A DNA stretch of 5,387 nucleotides from DATLYB01 sp964502525 (GTDB lineage: Bacteria > Bacteroidota > Bacteroidia > Chitinophagales > CAIOSU01): NCBI GenBank assembly GCA_964502525.1, contig CAZCXH010000228.1:1-5387 (forward strand), in the 5' to 3' direction. The notes under the pieces were generated by a model, which saw nothing but the letters and a program-made list of their open reading frames with translations, was not told where the DNA came from and made no database searches. Below, one piece after another: positions 1-5,387 of this stretch (position 1 is its first letter; the number at the start of each line of letters is the position of its first letter). The position numbers and the translations under genes are program-made.

Positions 1-628
1 TGCCGCTGCTTTGACCGGACGTGAGGGTTACGAGGTAACGGGTGGAGAAGTAATCTATAACGGAAAAAATCTTCTTGAACTTTCTCCGGAGGAGCGCGCC
101 CGCGAAGGGGTGTTTCTTGCTTTTCAATACCCTGTTGAAATTCCGGGCGTAAGCATGGCGAACTTCATGAAAGCATCCGTCAACGAAATCCGCAAGCACC
201 GCAATCTGCCGGCATTGAATGCGGTTGAGTTTTTGAAGCTGATGAAAGAAAAGATGAAACTGGTGGAGATTGATGAAAAATTATTGTCACGCTCGGTGAA
301 TGAAGGATTTTCGGGTGGAGAAAAGAAGCGCAATGAAATTTTTCAGATGGCGATGCTTGAGCCGAAGTTGGCAATACTTGATGAAACTGATTCAGGCTTG
401 GATATTGACGCGCTGAAAGTAGTTTCTAACGGGGTGAATAAATTGCGCGGCAAGGATAACATCTTCATTGTCATCACGCATTATCAGCGTCTGCTGGATT
501 ACATCGTACCTGATTTTGTGCATGTTCTCTATAATGGCAGGATTGTGAAAAGCGGTGAAAAAAATCTTGCGATGGAATTGGAGAAGAAAGGCTACGATTG
601 GATTAAGAAAGAAGTGGAAACGGTCTGA
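1..628 (+). CDS. sufC: SufC, Fe-S cluster assembly ATPase (5' partial)
   Basis: SufC is the cytosolic ABC-type ATPase of the SUF system; it binds SufB and SufD, and ATP-driven dimerisation reshapes the SufBCD scaffold for cluster assembly. The gene enters from the left edge: the first full codon is at position 2 and 208 residues are visible. Against about 250 for the family, roughly 40 N-terminal residues including Walker A are outside the window. Visible motifs in order are the ABC signature FSGGEKKR (nt 308-331), Walker B LAILDETDSGLD (nt 368-403) with its D and catalytic E at nt 380-385, and the H-loop histidine in VITHYQRLL (nt 479-481). The DETDSGLD form and the segment LAFQYPVEIPGV are characteristic of SufC rather than of transporter ATPases. 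A TTG at 11 could be read as a start but is internal, because family homology runs through it. Stop TGA is at 626-628, and sufD begins 14 bases later, so they are probably cotranscribed. Confidence 0.96.
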   Translation, partial: AAALTGREGYEVTGGEVIYNGKNLLELSPEERAREGVFLAFQYPVEIPGVSMANFMKASVNEIRKHRNLPALNAVEFLKLMKEKMKLVEIDEKLLSRSVNEGFSGGEKKRNEIFQMAMLEPKLAILDETDSGLDIDALKVVSNGVNKLRGKDNIFIVITHYQRLLDYIVPDFVHVLYNGRIVKSGEKNLAMELEKKGYDWIKKEVETV

Positions 629-642
629 TCAGGTAATTAAAG

Positions 643-1893
643 ATGGGCACCTCAACGGCAAGTTCTTTACAACAGCTCAGGCATAAGGCTTTCGAAGCAT
701 TCCAGAAACTTGGCTTTCCAACCACGAAACATGAAGACTGGAAATATACCAACGTGCTTCCGCTGGTTAAAAATGGTTTTGAACCCGTTACAAAGCAACC
801 TGCATTTAAAGACGAGATTCATCTTGATACGATTGAACGTCTAAAGGCAAATCGCATCGTGTTTGTGGATGGCTGGTTTAATGAAAAATATTCTGAAATT
901 ATTGACGATAAGAATCAACTTGTAATCAGCCCGATGTCCAATGAGCAACAGGGCCGGGGTTCATTCATCGAAAATTTTCTTGGAAAGCAGTCTGATTCAA
1001 AATCGGATGGCTTTACATCATGGAACACCGCCCATTTTCAGGAAGGCGCCTTCGTCAGCATTCCTGAAAACATAACGCTTCCGCATCCCATACTGCTTTA
1101 TCACATTTCTACAGGAGCTGCTCAGGGAAAAGTATCAGCTCCGCGCAACCTCGTGATTGCAGGCAAGAACAGCCAAAGCTCCTTAATTGTGTGCTATCAA
1201 AATCTTAAAGAAGAAAAAACCATTACTGATACAGTTACCGAGTTATTTGTGATGGAAAATGCGGGATTGGACTACGTCAAAATTCAATCGCGCACCAATG
1301 GGTATTCTCACATCGGAAATGTATTTGTCAGCCAGCAAGCTAATAGCTGTTTTAATGCATGGACGATTACGCTGGGTGGAGATTTGATCCGTAACAATTT
1401 GAATGTAACCTTGAATGGAGAGAATTGCGAAACACAACTCTACGGATTGTATGCGCTTTCAGGAAACGATCATTGCGACAACCACATCACCGTTGACCAT
1501 GCCAAGCCTCATTGCCGCAGCAACCAGCTTTACAAAGGCATCCTGAACGGATCGGCACATGGAGTTTTCTGCGGCAGGATTCTCGTTCGACAGGATGCGC
1601 AGAAGACCAATGCCTTCCAGTCAAATAAAAACATTCTGCTCTCCGAACAAGCAACGGTCAACTCAAAACCTCAGTTGGAGATTTTTGCCGATGACGTGAA
1701 ATGCACACATGGCGCCACTTCCGGACAGTTGGATGAAAACGCCCTCTTTTACATCCGCTCGCGCGGCATCAGCGAGCAACACGCAAAAAACATCCTTTAT
1801 CACGCATTTGCGTGGGAAGTAATTGAGAAAATTCCGAATCCCGAATTGAGGAATTATATTGACTACCTGCTGATGATTGCGCTGAACAGGTGA
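643..1893 (+). CDS. sufD: SufD, Fe-S cluster assembly scaffold subunit
   Basis: SufD pairs with SufB in the SufBC2D complex, contributing to the interface where Fe-S clusters are built and to iron acquisition. The product has 416 residues, normal for SufD and shorter than SufB. The N-terminal helical part carries the family motif GFPTTKHEDWKYTN (residues 24-37). The middle is the beta-helix core with alternating hydrophobic strands. The C-terminal core holds CTHGATSGQLDENALFYIRSRGI, in which His356 corresponds by motif to the functionally important SufD histidine of E. coli (H360). The C-terminal helices follow (HAKNILYHAFAWEVIEKI). ATG 643 is chosen because it lies just ahead of the conserved N-terminal helix and 14 bases after sufC. 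Only a weak AGG at 631-633 precedes it, as is usual in Bacteroidota. The stop at 1891-1893 is 4 bases from the convergent gene's stop. No sufS follows, although SUF operons often continue with it. Confidence 0.96.
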   Translation: MGTSTASSLQQLRHKAFEAFQKLGFPTTKHEDWKYTNVLPLVKNGFEPVTKQPAFKDEIHLDTIERLKANRIVFVDGWFNEKYSEIIDDKNQLVISPMSNEQQGRGSFIENFLGKQSDSKSDGFTSWNTAHFQEGAFVSIPENITLPHPILLYHISTGAAQGKVSAPRNLVIAGKNSQSSLIVCYQNLKEEKTITDTVTELFVMENAGLDYVKIQSRTNGYSHIGNVFVSQQANSCFNAWTITLGGDLIRNNLNVTLNGENCETQLYGLYALSGNDHCDNHITVDHAKPHCRSNQLYKGILNGSAHGVFCGRILVRQDAQKTNAFQSNKNILLSEQATVNSKPQLEIFADDVKCTHGATSGQLDENALFYIRSRGISEQHAKNILYHAFAWEVIEKIPNPELRNYIDYLLMIALNR

Positions 1894-1900
1894 GCGCTCA
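1891..1900. repeat. 10-bp perfect palindrome spanning two convergent stop codons
   Basis: The sequence TGAGCGCTCA is its own reverse complement. Its first three bases are the TGA of sufD and its last three are the TGA (read on the minus strand) of the YceI gene. No GC-rich long stem or T-tract follows on either strand, so it does not look like a standard intrinsic terminator. It may simply be a chance result of two facing TGA codons around GCGC. Confidence 0.6.
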
Positions 1901-2482
1901 TCTCTTTCCTATCAGGTTCACTTCCATCCTGAATTGATCCGAGAGGATAACATTTTCAAGTTTCCAGCCATACATCACTTTGTAGTCCGTTCTCTTTACC
2001 TTGAAGTCGGCAGTTGCTTCAATTTCAGTATCGGTGATCTTTGATATTTTAGTTTCAAACTCAATGGCCTTTGTAACATCGCGGATTGTGAGATCTGCCG
2101 TTGTTTTGAACGTGTTTTCTCCCGTTTTCTCACTGCCTTTTATGACAAGCCTGGCGGTACGGTAAACTTTAACGTTGAAGAAATCATCCGACTTCAGGTG
2201 GTCAACAAGTTCTGCATTCCTTTTTTTGTCGGTCTCATCGCTATTGGTGATGGTTTTCATGTCAATCACAAACTCTCCTCCGGTAATCTTTTCACCGTCT
2301 GTGGTTATCGTGCCTGACTTCAACGAAACATATCCTGTGTGGTCGTATGACTTTGCAAGATGATAGCCCGTCCATTTCAACGTGCTCGCTTTTGTGTCTA
2401 TGGTGTAGGTTGTTGAGCCGGGATGGCTCAGTGACGCGGATAAGGTTGCAGCAGCGAAGATTACTAACAACGAATTTTTCAT
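1898..2482 (-). CDS. YceI-family exported lipocalin-like protein
   Basis: This 194-residue protein belongs to the YceI-like family. These are small periplasmic or secreted beta-barrels resembling lipocalins, some shown to bind polyisoprenoid or other amphiphilic ligands; the ligand here cannot be told from sequence. Residues 1-19 form a signal peptide (MKN, then a hydrophobic LLVIFAAATLSA run) with probable cleavage near residues 16-19. The YceI domain starts at about residue 25 with YTIDTKASTLKWTGYH. Further family features are the strand pair GEFVIDMKTI, the segment LVDHLKSDDFFNV, the ADLTIRDVTK strand around the middle of the barrel, and the closing strand FRMEVNLIGKR. Its length is typical and complete. 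ATG 2482 gives the signal peptide directly; upstream on the minus strand is an A-rich leader without a Shine-Dalgarno sequence. It is convergent with sufD and divergent from the DUF3604 gene. YceI proteins have diverse contexts (stress, lipid or quinone-linked), so no pathway is assigned. Confidence 0.93.
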   Translation of the reverse strand: MKNSLLVIFAAATLSASLSHPGSTTYTIDTKASTLKWTGYHLAKSYDHTGYVSLKSGTITTDGEKITGGEFVIDMKTITNSDETDKKRNAELVDHLKSDDFFNVKVYRTARLVIKGSEKTGENTFKTTADLTIRDVTKAIEFETKISKITDTEIEATADFKVKRTDYKVMYGWKLENVILSDQFRMEVNLIGKR

Positions 2483-2509
2483 GATCTTGTTTTTATTTAT
2501 TTAATTGAA

Positions 2510-2522
2510 TAGCTTCAAGCTA
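2510..2522. repeat. Small inverted repeat in divergent promoter region
   Basis: TAGCTT and AAGCTA form perfect 6-bp arms around a single C. An overlapping second dyad, TTGAA-TAGC-TTCAA, occupies 2505-2518. The element sits 28 bases upstream of the YceI start and about 74 upstream of the DUF3604 start, inside the 113-bp region (2483-2595) that must hold both promoters. It could be an operator, but it is short and in A/T-rich DNA, where such dyads arise by chance. No exact TAnnTTTG -7 motif was found in this intergenic region on either strand; the nearest on the minus strand is TATTTTAG, with one mismatch. Confidence 0.35.
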
Positions 2523-2595
2523 AAATAATGCCACAGTTGGATTTAGGATAAAAAATGTGATATTAGCCATTGGATTTTAATGGATTTTCCTCAAA

Positions 2596-4488
2596 ATGAA
2601 GATGCGTCAAATCTTTGCGTGGTTGATTGCGGCAATAATTATTTTACAAGGTTGCGGCAAACCATCTGGGCAAACACCCAATCCGGTTAGCGACAAAGCA
2701 ACCCTGTCAAAAAATGCCGATGAAAAAAGTGTTAAAGTTAATGAATACGGAAACCTCTACTTTGGCGACATTCACGTTCACACCGCTTTTTCGATGGACG
2801 CCTACATCGGAGGAACGATTACAAGTCCGGATGAGGCTTACCGCTTTGCAAAGGGAGAAACCATCAAGGTTTTTGGCGCCAACGTAAAGTTGCGGAAGCC
2901 GCTTGATTTTACCGCGGTCACAGATCATTCGGAATTGCTTGGCGAGATGTACACTTTGATGACCCCCGATGCCGAAGGTCACAATTCGTTTGTTGCCAAA
3001 TACATCCGTTCGATTTACAAAACCGACTCAGAAATAGGAGTGGACACCGTCAAGCAGCGAAAGCTTTTCAGCCGCGTTTTGAAGCGGGTGGAAGGCGGAC
3101 AGCGCGACCATCCGGATTTTTTCAAGGGCTATGAGACTACTAAATCGGCATGGGATATTATACTTAAAGCCGCTGAAGAGCATTATAAGCCGGGTGAATT
3201 CACCACATTCGCAGGCTATGAATGGACGCTCACCGGCACACAGTTAAACCACCTTCACAGGAACATTATTTTCCGCGATATGAACGTGCCGGATTATCCG
3301 ATGAGTTCACTGGAACTGCGCAATGAAGAGGAATTGTGGAAATGGCTGACCGAAATCACCGGGAAGGGCGCCAGCGTGATGGCGATACCCCATAACTCCA
3401 ACCTTTCCGATGGAGGAATGTTCACCGATACAAATCCTGAAGGAAAACCTATTGACAGCGCTTACGCAAAGCTCCGGCAGGATTACGAGCCGCTGGTGGA
3501 AGTGCACCAGGTGAAGGGAAATTCCGAAGTGCATGCCGCGTTCTGGAAAGATGATGAATTTTCAAGTTTTGAAAATCACACTACCTTCATCCCGCAGGAA
3601 AAAAATTACGTGCGCTACGCGCTCAAGAAAGGACTTGAGCATGAGGCAAGCATTGGCGTAAACCCCTTTAAATTCGGCATGATTGGCGGCACCGACACGC
3701 ACAACGGAACACCGGGAAACTCGGAGGAGAATGATGAATACATCAGCAACAAGACCATCACGGATTATTCGCCCGAAAGAAGGAGATACGAAGGTTGGGT
3801 GCTGGATGACTCGCAGAAAGTTTATCAGGCGTTGAATCCCGGAGGACTGGTGGCGGTTTGGGCGGAAGCAAACACGCGCGGGCATATTTACGATGCGCTG
3901 AAAAGGAAGGAAAGCTATGCCACCAGCGGCAATCGCATTCAACTTAGATTTTTTGGTGGTTTTGGTTTTGCTGGGCAATATTCCGCAAATAACGAAATGC
4001 TGAAAGACGGATACGGAAAAGGAGTTCCGATGGGAGGAAATCTGAAGCTGAGAAGCGGACAGCAGCCTGAATTTATTATCTGGGCGATGAAAGATCCCGA
4101 TGGCGCGAACCTCGACCGCGTGCAGATCATCAAAGGATGGTACAAGAATGGAAAGCTGCATGAAAAAATTTTCAACGTGGCGCTTTCAGATGGAAGGAAG
4201 TTAAATGCAGATGGAAGCGTTCCCGATAACGGTGCAGCGGTGAACATGCAAACAGGAGAGTGGTCGCGGAACAAGGGTGATGCGGAGATGATGGTGAAAT
4301 GGCAGGATGGTGAATTCGATCCCGATGCAAGGGTGTTTTATTATGTAAGAGTTCTTGAAGTTCCGACTGCAAGCTGGCGCCTGTGGGATCAGATACGCTA
4401 CGGAATTTCATATCCTGCCGATGCAGAAATGGTCATCCGCGAAAGGGCATGGTCTTCACCAATTTGGTATTCGCCTGAGAGAGAGTAA
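2596..4488 (+). CDS. DUF3604 family predicted lipoprotein with PHP-like metal site
   Basis: The 630-residue product matches the DUF3604 family over its whole length. The family has no established reaction, but its motifs are those of the PHP (polymerase and histidinol phosphatase) metallophosphoesterase fold. Residues 1-20 are a lipoprotein signal: a charged start, a hydrophobic stretch and the lipobox LQGC with Cys20. A polar linker (about 21-52) follows. Putative metal ligands are H60 and H62 in GDIHVHT, D110-H111 in AVTDHSE, H266 in IPHNSN, E302 and H304 in VEVHQVKG, and D367 and H369 in GGTDTHNG. The C-terminal region (about 440-630) carries further family blocks, including FDPDARVFYYVRVLE and ERAWSSPIWYSPE. 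It is therefore probably membrane-anchored outside the cytoplasm. Residues after Cys20 (GKPSGQ) lack an acidic surface-export signal, so a periplasmic location is slightly favoured. ATG 2596 is used; a second ATG at 2602 would also keep the signal. It is monocistronic as far as can be seen. Substrate is unknown. Confidence 0.92.
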   Translation: MKMRQIFAWLIAAIIILQGCGKPSGQTPNPVSDKATLSKNADEKSVKVNEYGNLYFGDIHVHTAFSMDAYIGGTITSPDEAYRFAKGETIKVFGANVKLRKPLDFTAVTDHSELLGEMYTLMTPDAEGHNSFVAKYIRSIYKTDSEIGVDTVKQRKLFSRVLKRVEGGQRDHPDFFKGYETTKSAWDIILKAAEEHYKPGEFTTFAGYEWTLTGTQLNHLHRNIIFRDMNVPDYPMSSLELRNEEELWKWLTEITGKGASVMAIPHNSNLSDGGMFTDTNPEGKPIDSAYAKLRQDYEPLVEVHQVKGNSEVHAAFWKDDEFSSFENHTTFIPQEKNYVRYALKKGLEHEASIGVNPFKFGMIGGTDTHNGTPGNSEENDEYISNKTITDYSPERRRYEGWVLDDSQKVYQALNPGGLVAVWAEANTRGHIYDALKRKESYATSGNRIQLRFFGGFGFAGQYSANNEMLKDGYGKGVPMGGNLKLRSGQQPEFIIWAMKDPDGANLDRVQIIKGWYKNGKLHEKIFNVALSDGRKLNADGSVPDNGAAVNMQTGEWSRNKGDAEMMVKWQDGEFDPDARVFYYVRVLEVPTASWRLWDQIRYGISYPADAEMVIRERAWSSPIWYSPERE

Positions 4489-4506
4489 CATTTACGCTTC
4501 GCCATC

Positions 4507-4521
4507 AGCATTGCCAATGCT
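4507..4521. repeat. Inverted repeat just downstream of DUF3604 gene
   Basis: AGCATTG and CAATGCT are perfect 7-bp arms around a single C, starting 19 bases after the DUF3604 stop. It could form a small hairpin at the transcript's 3' end. There is no T-tract after it, so a classical rho-independent terminator is not supported. Confidence 0.4.
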
Positions 4522-4529
4522 CGTTGTAA

Positions 4530-4609
4530 CCCTGAGCGGGGGAGTATAAGGATTGCGCGCTGCCTGTTGCACCAGTTCGACTCCGCTCACTGTGGTCATC
4601 GCTCACAGT
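4530..4609. repeat. Composite palindromic intergenic repeat (REP-like)
   Basis: Two oppositely oriented copies of a CTGAGCGG(A)GT-type unit lie here. The left one, CCTGAGCGGGGGAGT, is at 4531-4545. The right one, GTTCGACTCCGCTCACTG, is at 4575-4592 and reads TGAGCGGAGTCGAAC on the other strand. TGAGCGG (4533-4539) pairs perfectly with CCGCTCA (4583-4589). A third partial unit, CGCTCAC, repeats at 4584-4590 and 4600-4606. ACTGTG (4589-4594) and CACAGT (4604-4609) make a second hairpin that competes with the first. From memory, TTCGACTCCGCTCA-type units are common dispersed intergenic repeats in Bacteroidota genomes. Only this one locus is visible in the window, so dispersal is inferred. It may also act as a transcript-end structure for the DUF3604 gene. 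Confidence 0.5.
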
Positions 4610-4616
4610 ACATTTG
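4609..4616 (+). promoter_or_regulatory. Candidate Bacteroidota -7 promoter element for DUF4160-DUF2442
   Basis: TACATTTG matches the Bacteroidota primary-sigma -7 consensus TAnnTTTG exactly. It would start transcription near 4622, leaving a leader of about 40 bases before the DUF4160 ATG. The -33 box is poor: no TTG lies at the usual spacing, only CTG at 4590-4592, which is slightly too close. The element abuts the right arm of the palindromic repeat, so the -33 region would lie inside that repeat. Confidence 0.4.
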
Positions 4617-4649
4617 AAATATCTAAACGGTATGAGGCACGTTTTTGAA

Positions 4650-4657
4650 TACTTTTG
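4650..4657 (+). promoter_or_regulatory. Second -7-like motif immediately before DUF4160 start
   Basis: TACTTTTG also fits TAnnTTTG exactly but lies only 4 bases before the ATG at 4662. If used, transcription would begin at about the start codon and yield a leaderless mRNA. There is no TTG at the right -33 spacing. Chance in A/T-rich DNA is the likelier explanation. Confidence 0.2.
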
Positions 4658-4661
4658 ACTA

Positions 4662-4946
4662 ATGGGAAAATTGTTAATTCTTGCGAGATACATCTTTCTT
4701 ATTTATGGTTCTGATATTAATGAAACACGCAGGCATGTTCATGTTACTCATGCTGTGAGGGGATATAAGAAATCATGTAAATTCTGGTTGGAGCCGGACG
4801 TGCTGCTGGACGCAAATAAAACAGGTGAATTCAGTGAAACGGAATTAACTGAAATCAGAAAATTGATAATTGAGCACAAAAAAGTAATTTTAAAGCAGTT
4901 GGATTTGTTTTATAAAGGACAACCGGTGAAAGCTGTAAGAAAATGA
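4662..4946 (+). CDS. DUF4160 domain protein
   Basis: This 94-residue protein resembles the DUF4160 family, whose biochemical role is not established. Seen in the sequence are an N-terminal hydrophobic strand region (LLILARYIFLIYG, residues 4-16), the histidine-rich family motif RRHVHVTH (residues 23-30), a KFWLEP strand (40-45), and a C-terminal helical part (about 58-84: SETELTEIRKLIIEHKKVIL) followed by a basic tail. Length is typical. ATG 4662 is the only in-frame methionine and places the family start correctly; no Shine-Dalgarno is visible. Its stop overlaps the start of the DUF2442 gene in ATGA (4943-4946), implying translational coupling and a shared transcript. DUF4160 and DUF2442 are recurrent neighbours and have been suspected of being toxin-antitoxin-like. 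The histidine motif suggests metal or nucleic-acid chemistry, but that is inference. Confidence 0.85.
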   Translation: MGKLLILARYIFLIYGSDINETRRHVHVTHAVRGYKKSCKFWLEPDVLLDANKTGEFSETELTEIRKLIIEHKKVILKQLDLFYKGQPVKAVRK

Positions 4947-5182
4947 GCATTGTTATTCAGTCGCTTCCAAAAATTAAATCCATTGAATTTCTCAATAGTT
5001 CTGTTTTGTTTGTTCATTTGGACAATGACCGCACATTCCTCGTTCCCCTGGAGCAATTTCCAGCTATCAAGAATCTGACCTCCGAAGAAAGGAAAGACTA
5101 CGAAATTATTGACGACACCCATCTGTCTTTTCTTTCCATTGACGAAATATACAGCATAAACGAGTTGATAGGAATTGCATAA
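4943..5182 (+). CDS. DUF2442 domain protein
   Basis: This 79-residue protein resembles the DUF2442 family, a small fold that occurs alone or joined to a DNA-binding helix-turn-helix. Here no helix-turn-helix is visible in the complete frame. Family signals are the beta-hairpin SVLFVHLDNDRTFLVPLEQFP (residues 20-40), the charged helix LTSEERKDYEIID (45-57), and the closing THLSFLSIDEIYSINELIG segment, equivalent to the family's usual IHWPxLDEDIS ending. Length is normal for a single-domain member. The start overlaps the DUF4160 stop by 4 bp, which fixes ATG 4943. A regulatory or neutralising role towards DUF4160 is plausible by analogy with small two-gene modules but is not shown by the sequence. 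The frame stays open after the stop codon (see next entry). Confidence 0.87.
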   Translation: MSIVIQSLPKIKSIEFLNSSVLFVHLDNDRTFLVPLEQFPAIKNLTSEERKDYEIIDDTHLSFLSIDEIYSINELIGIA

Positions 5183-5387
5183 GGGGAAGCACTCTGTTTC
5201 CACGTACGCACCGTTGAAGATTTTCGCAAGCCGAAAGGTCACTATGTACTGGTTGGTAATGCAGCCTTTTATCGGATCATTGAAAACGATTTGCTCAATC
5301 AATCTTATTACAAGGCAAGGTTAGGAAAACACCCAGGGCAATCGCATCTAAATTTTAAGAATCTTGAGAAGGTAGTCTCTGTCCCAT
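5183..5387 (+). CDS. Unidentified reading frame, partial at right edge, start uncertain
   Basis: Directly after the TAA of the DUF2442 gene, the same frame remains open for 68 codons to the window edge. The translation looks like real protein: mixed charge and aromatic content, with segments such as RTVEDFRKPKGHYVLVG and YYKARLGKHPGQSHLNF. The other two plus frames are stopped within this stretch and look less protein-like. I do not recognise the family. There is no ATG or GTG in the frame; the first possible starts are a CTG at 5249 and a TTG at 5291, both well inside the protein-like part. Options are a gene with a non-standard start, a gene fragment that has lost its 5' end, or a former DUF2442 fusion broken by the stop. 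It could be a third member of the DUF4160-DUF2442 unit. Confidence 0.45.

Noticed and set aside
11..13. TTG as the start of a short 205-residue SufC
   Set aside because: The frame is open to the window edge, and the conserved SufC sequence runs through this codon, so the gene is truncated by the window rather than starting here.
1882..1920. Possible bidirectional terminator between sufD and the YceI gene (TGAAC and GTTCA arms around the palindrome)
   Set aside because: The outer arms are only 5 bp, lie far apart, and no T-tract follows on either strand.
3955..3975. G-rich run with four GG tracts, a possible two-layer G-quadruplex
   Set aside because: It encodes the FGGFGFAG segment of the DUF3604 protein, and two-layer tracts with uneven loops are weak and common by chance.
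3562..4161. Minus-strand open frame of 199 codons inside the DUF3604 gene
   Set aside because: It lies wholly antisense to a strongly family-matched gene, and its translation shows no recognisable motif.
4355..4549. Plus-strand open frame of 64 codons overlapping the end of the DUF3604 gene
   Set aside because: It is in another frame of a well-supported gene, and its 3' part is only the repeat region.
4505..4693. Minus-strand open frame of 62 codons across the 4489-4661 intergenic region
   Set aside because: The region is made of inverted repeats and promoter-like motifs, and the frame runs into the DUF4160 gene with no protein-like signal.
4910..5302. Minus-strand open frame of 130 codons opposite DUF2442
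   Set aside because: It is antisense to the DUF2442 gene and the tail of DUF4160; the plus-strand families and the ATGA overlap explain the region better.
1..5387. tRNA, rRNA, CRISPR arrays, insertion sequences or integrase genes
   Set aside because: No cloverleaf, spaced direct repeats, transposase motifs or terminal inverted repeats were seen anywhere in the window.

Overview
The window looks like chromosomal DNA from a member of the Bacteroidota, probably an uncultured or environmental lineage. The evidence is indirect. The SufC/SufD sequences have the form usual in that phylum. Start codons lack convincing Shine-Dalgarno sequences and often sit behind A/T-rich leaders. Exact matches to the Bacteroidota -7 promoter consensus TAnnTTTG lie just upstream of one gene pair. 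Base composition is moderate and coding density is high. No RNA gene, insertion sequence or CRISPR array was recognised.

Layout. Positions 1-1893 (+) hold the end of a SUF iron-sulfur cluster assembly operon: the 3' part of sufC (ATPase; its N-terminus and Walker A lie off the left edge) and a complete sufD. No sufS follows; sufD instead meets a convergent gene only 4 bp away. That gene (1898-2482, minus strand) encodes an exported YceI-family lipocalin-like protein. A 113-bp divergent intergenic region with a small inverted repeat separates it from a large plus-strand gene (2596-4488). This encodes a predicted lipoprotein of the DUF3604 family, with the metal-binding motifs of the PHP phosphoesterase fold.

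Positions 4489-4661 are noncoding and structured. They hold a 7-bp-arm inverted repeat, then a composite repeat resembling the short palindromic intergenic elements common in Bacteroidota genomes, then two matches to the -7 promoter consensus. Downstream is a two-gene unit with a 4-bp ATGA overlap: a DUF4160 protein (4662-4946) and a DUF2442 protein (4943-5182). These two small families often occur together and have been suspected of forming toxin-antitoxin-like modules, but the function is unproven. After the DUF2442 stop codon the same reading frame stays open for 68 codons to the right edge, has protein-like composition, and lacks an ordinary start codon. It is either a third partial gene or a remnant.

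How the genes relate. sufC and sufD act together with SufB, encoded elsewhere (normally just upstream), as the Fe-S scaffold. The YceI and DUF3604 proteins are both exported to the cell envelope and share a divergent promoter region, but nothing shows that they act together. The DUF4160/DUF2442 pair looks like a separate accessory unit with its own promoter. It and the repeat upstream are the least conventional part of the window.
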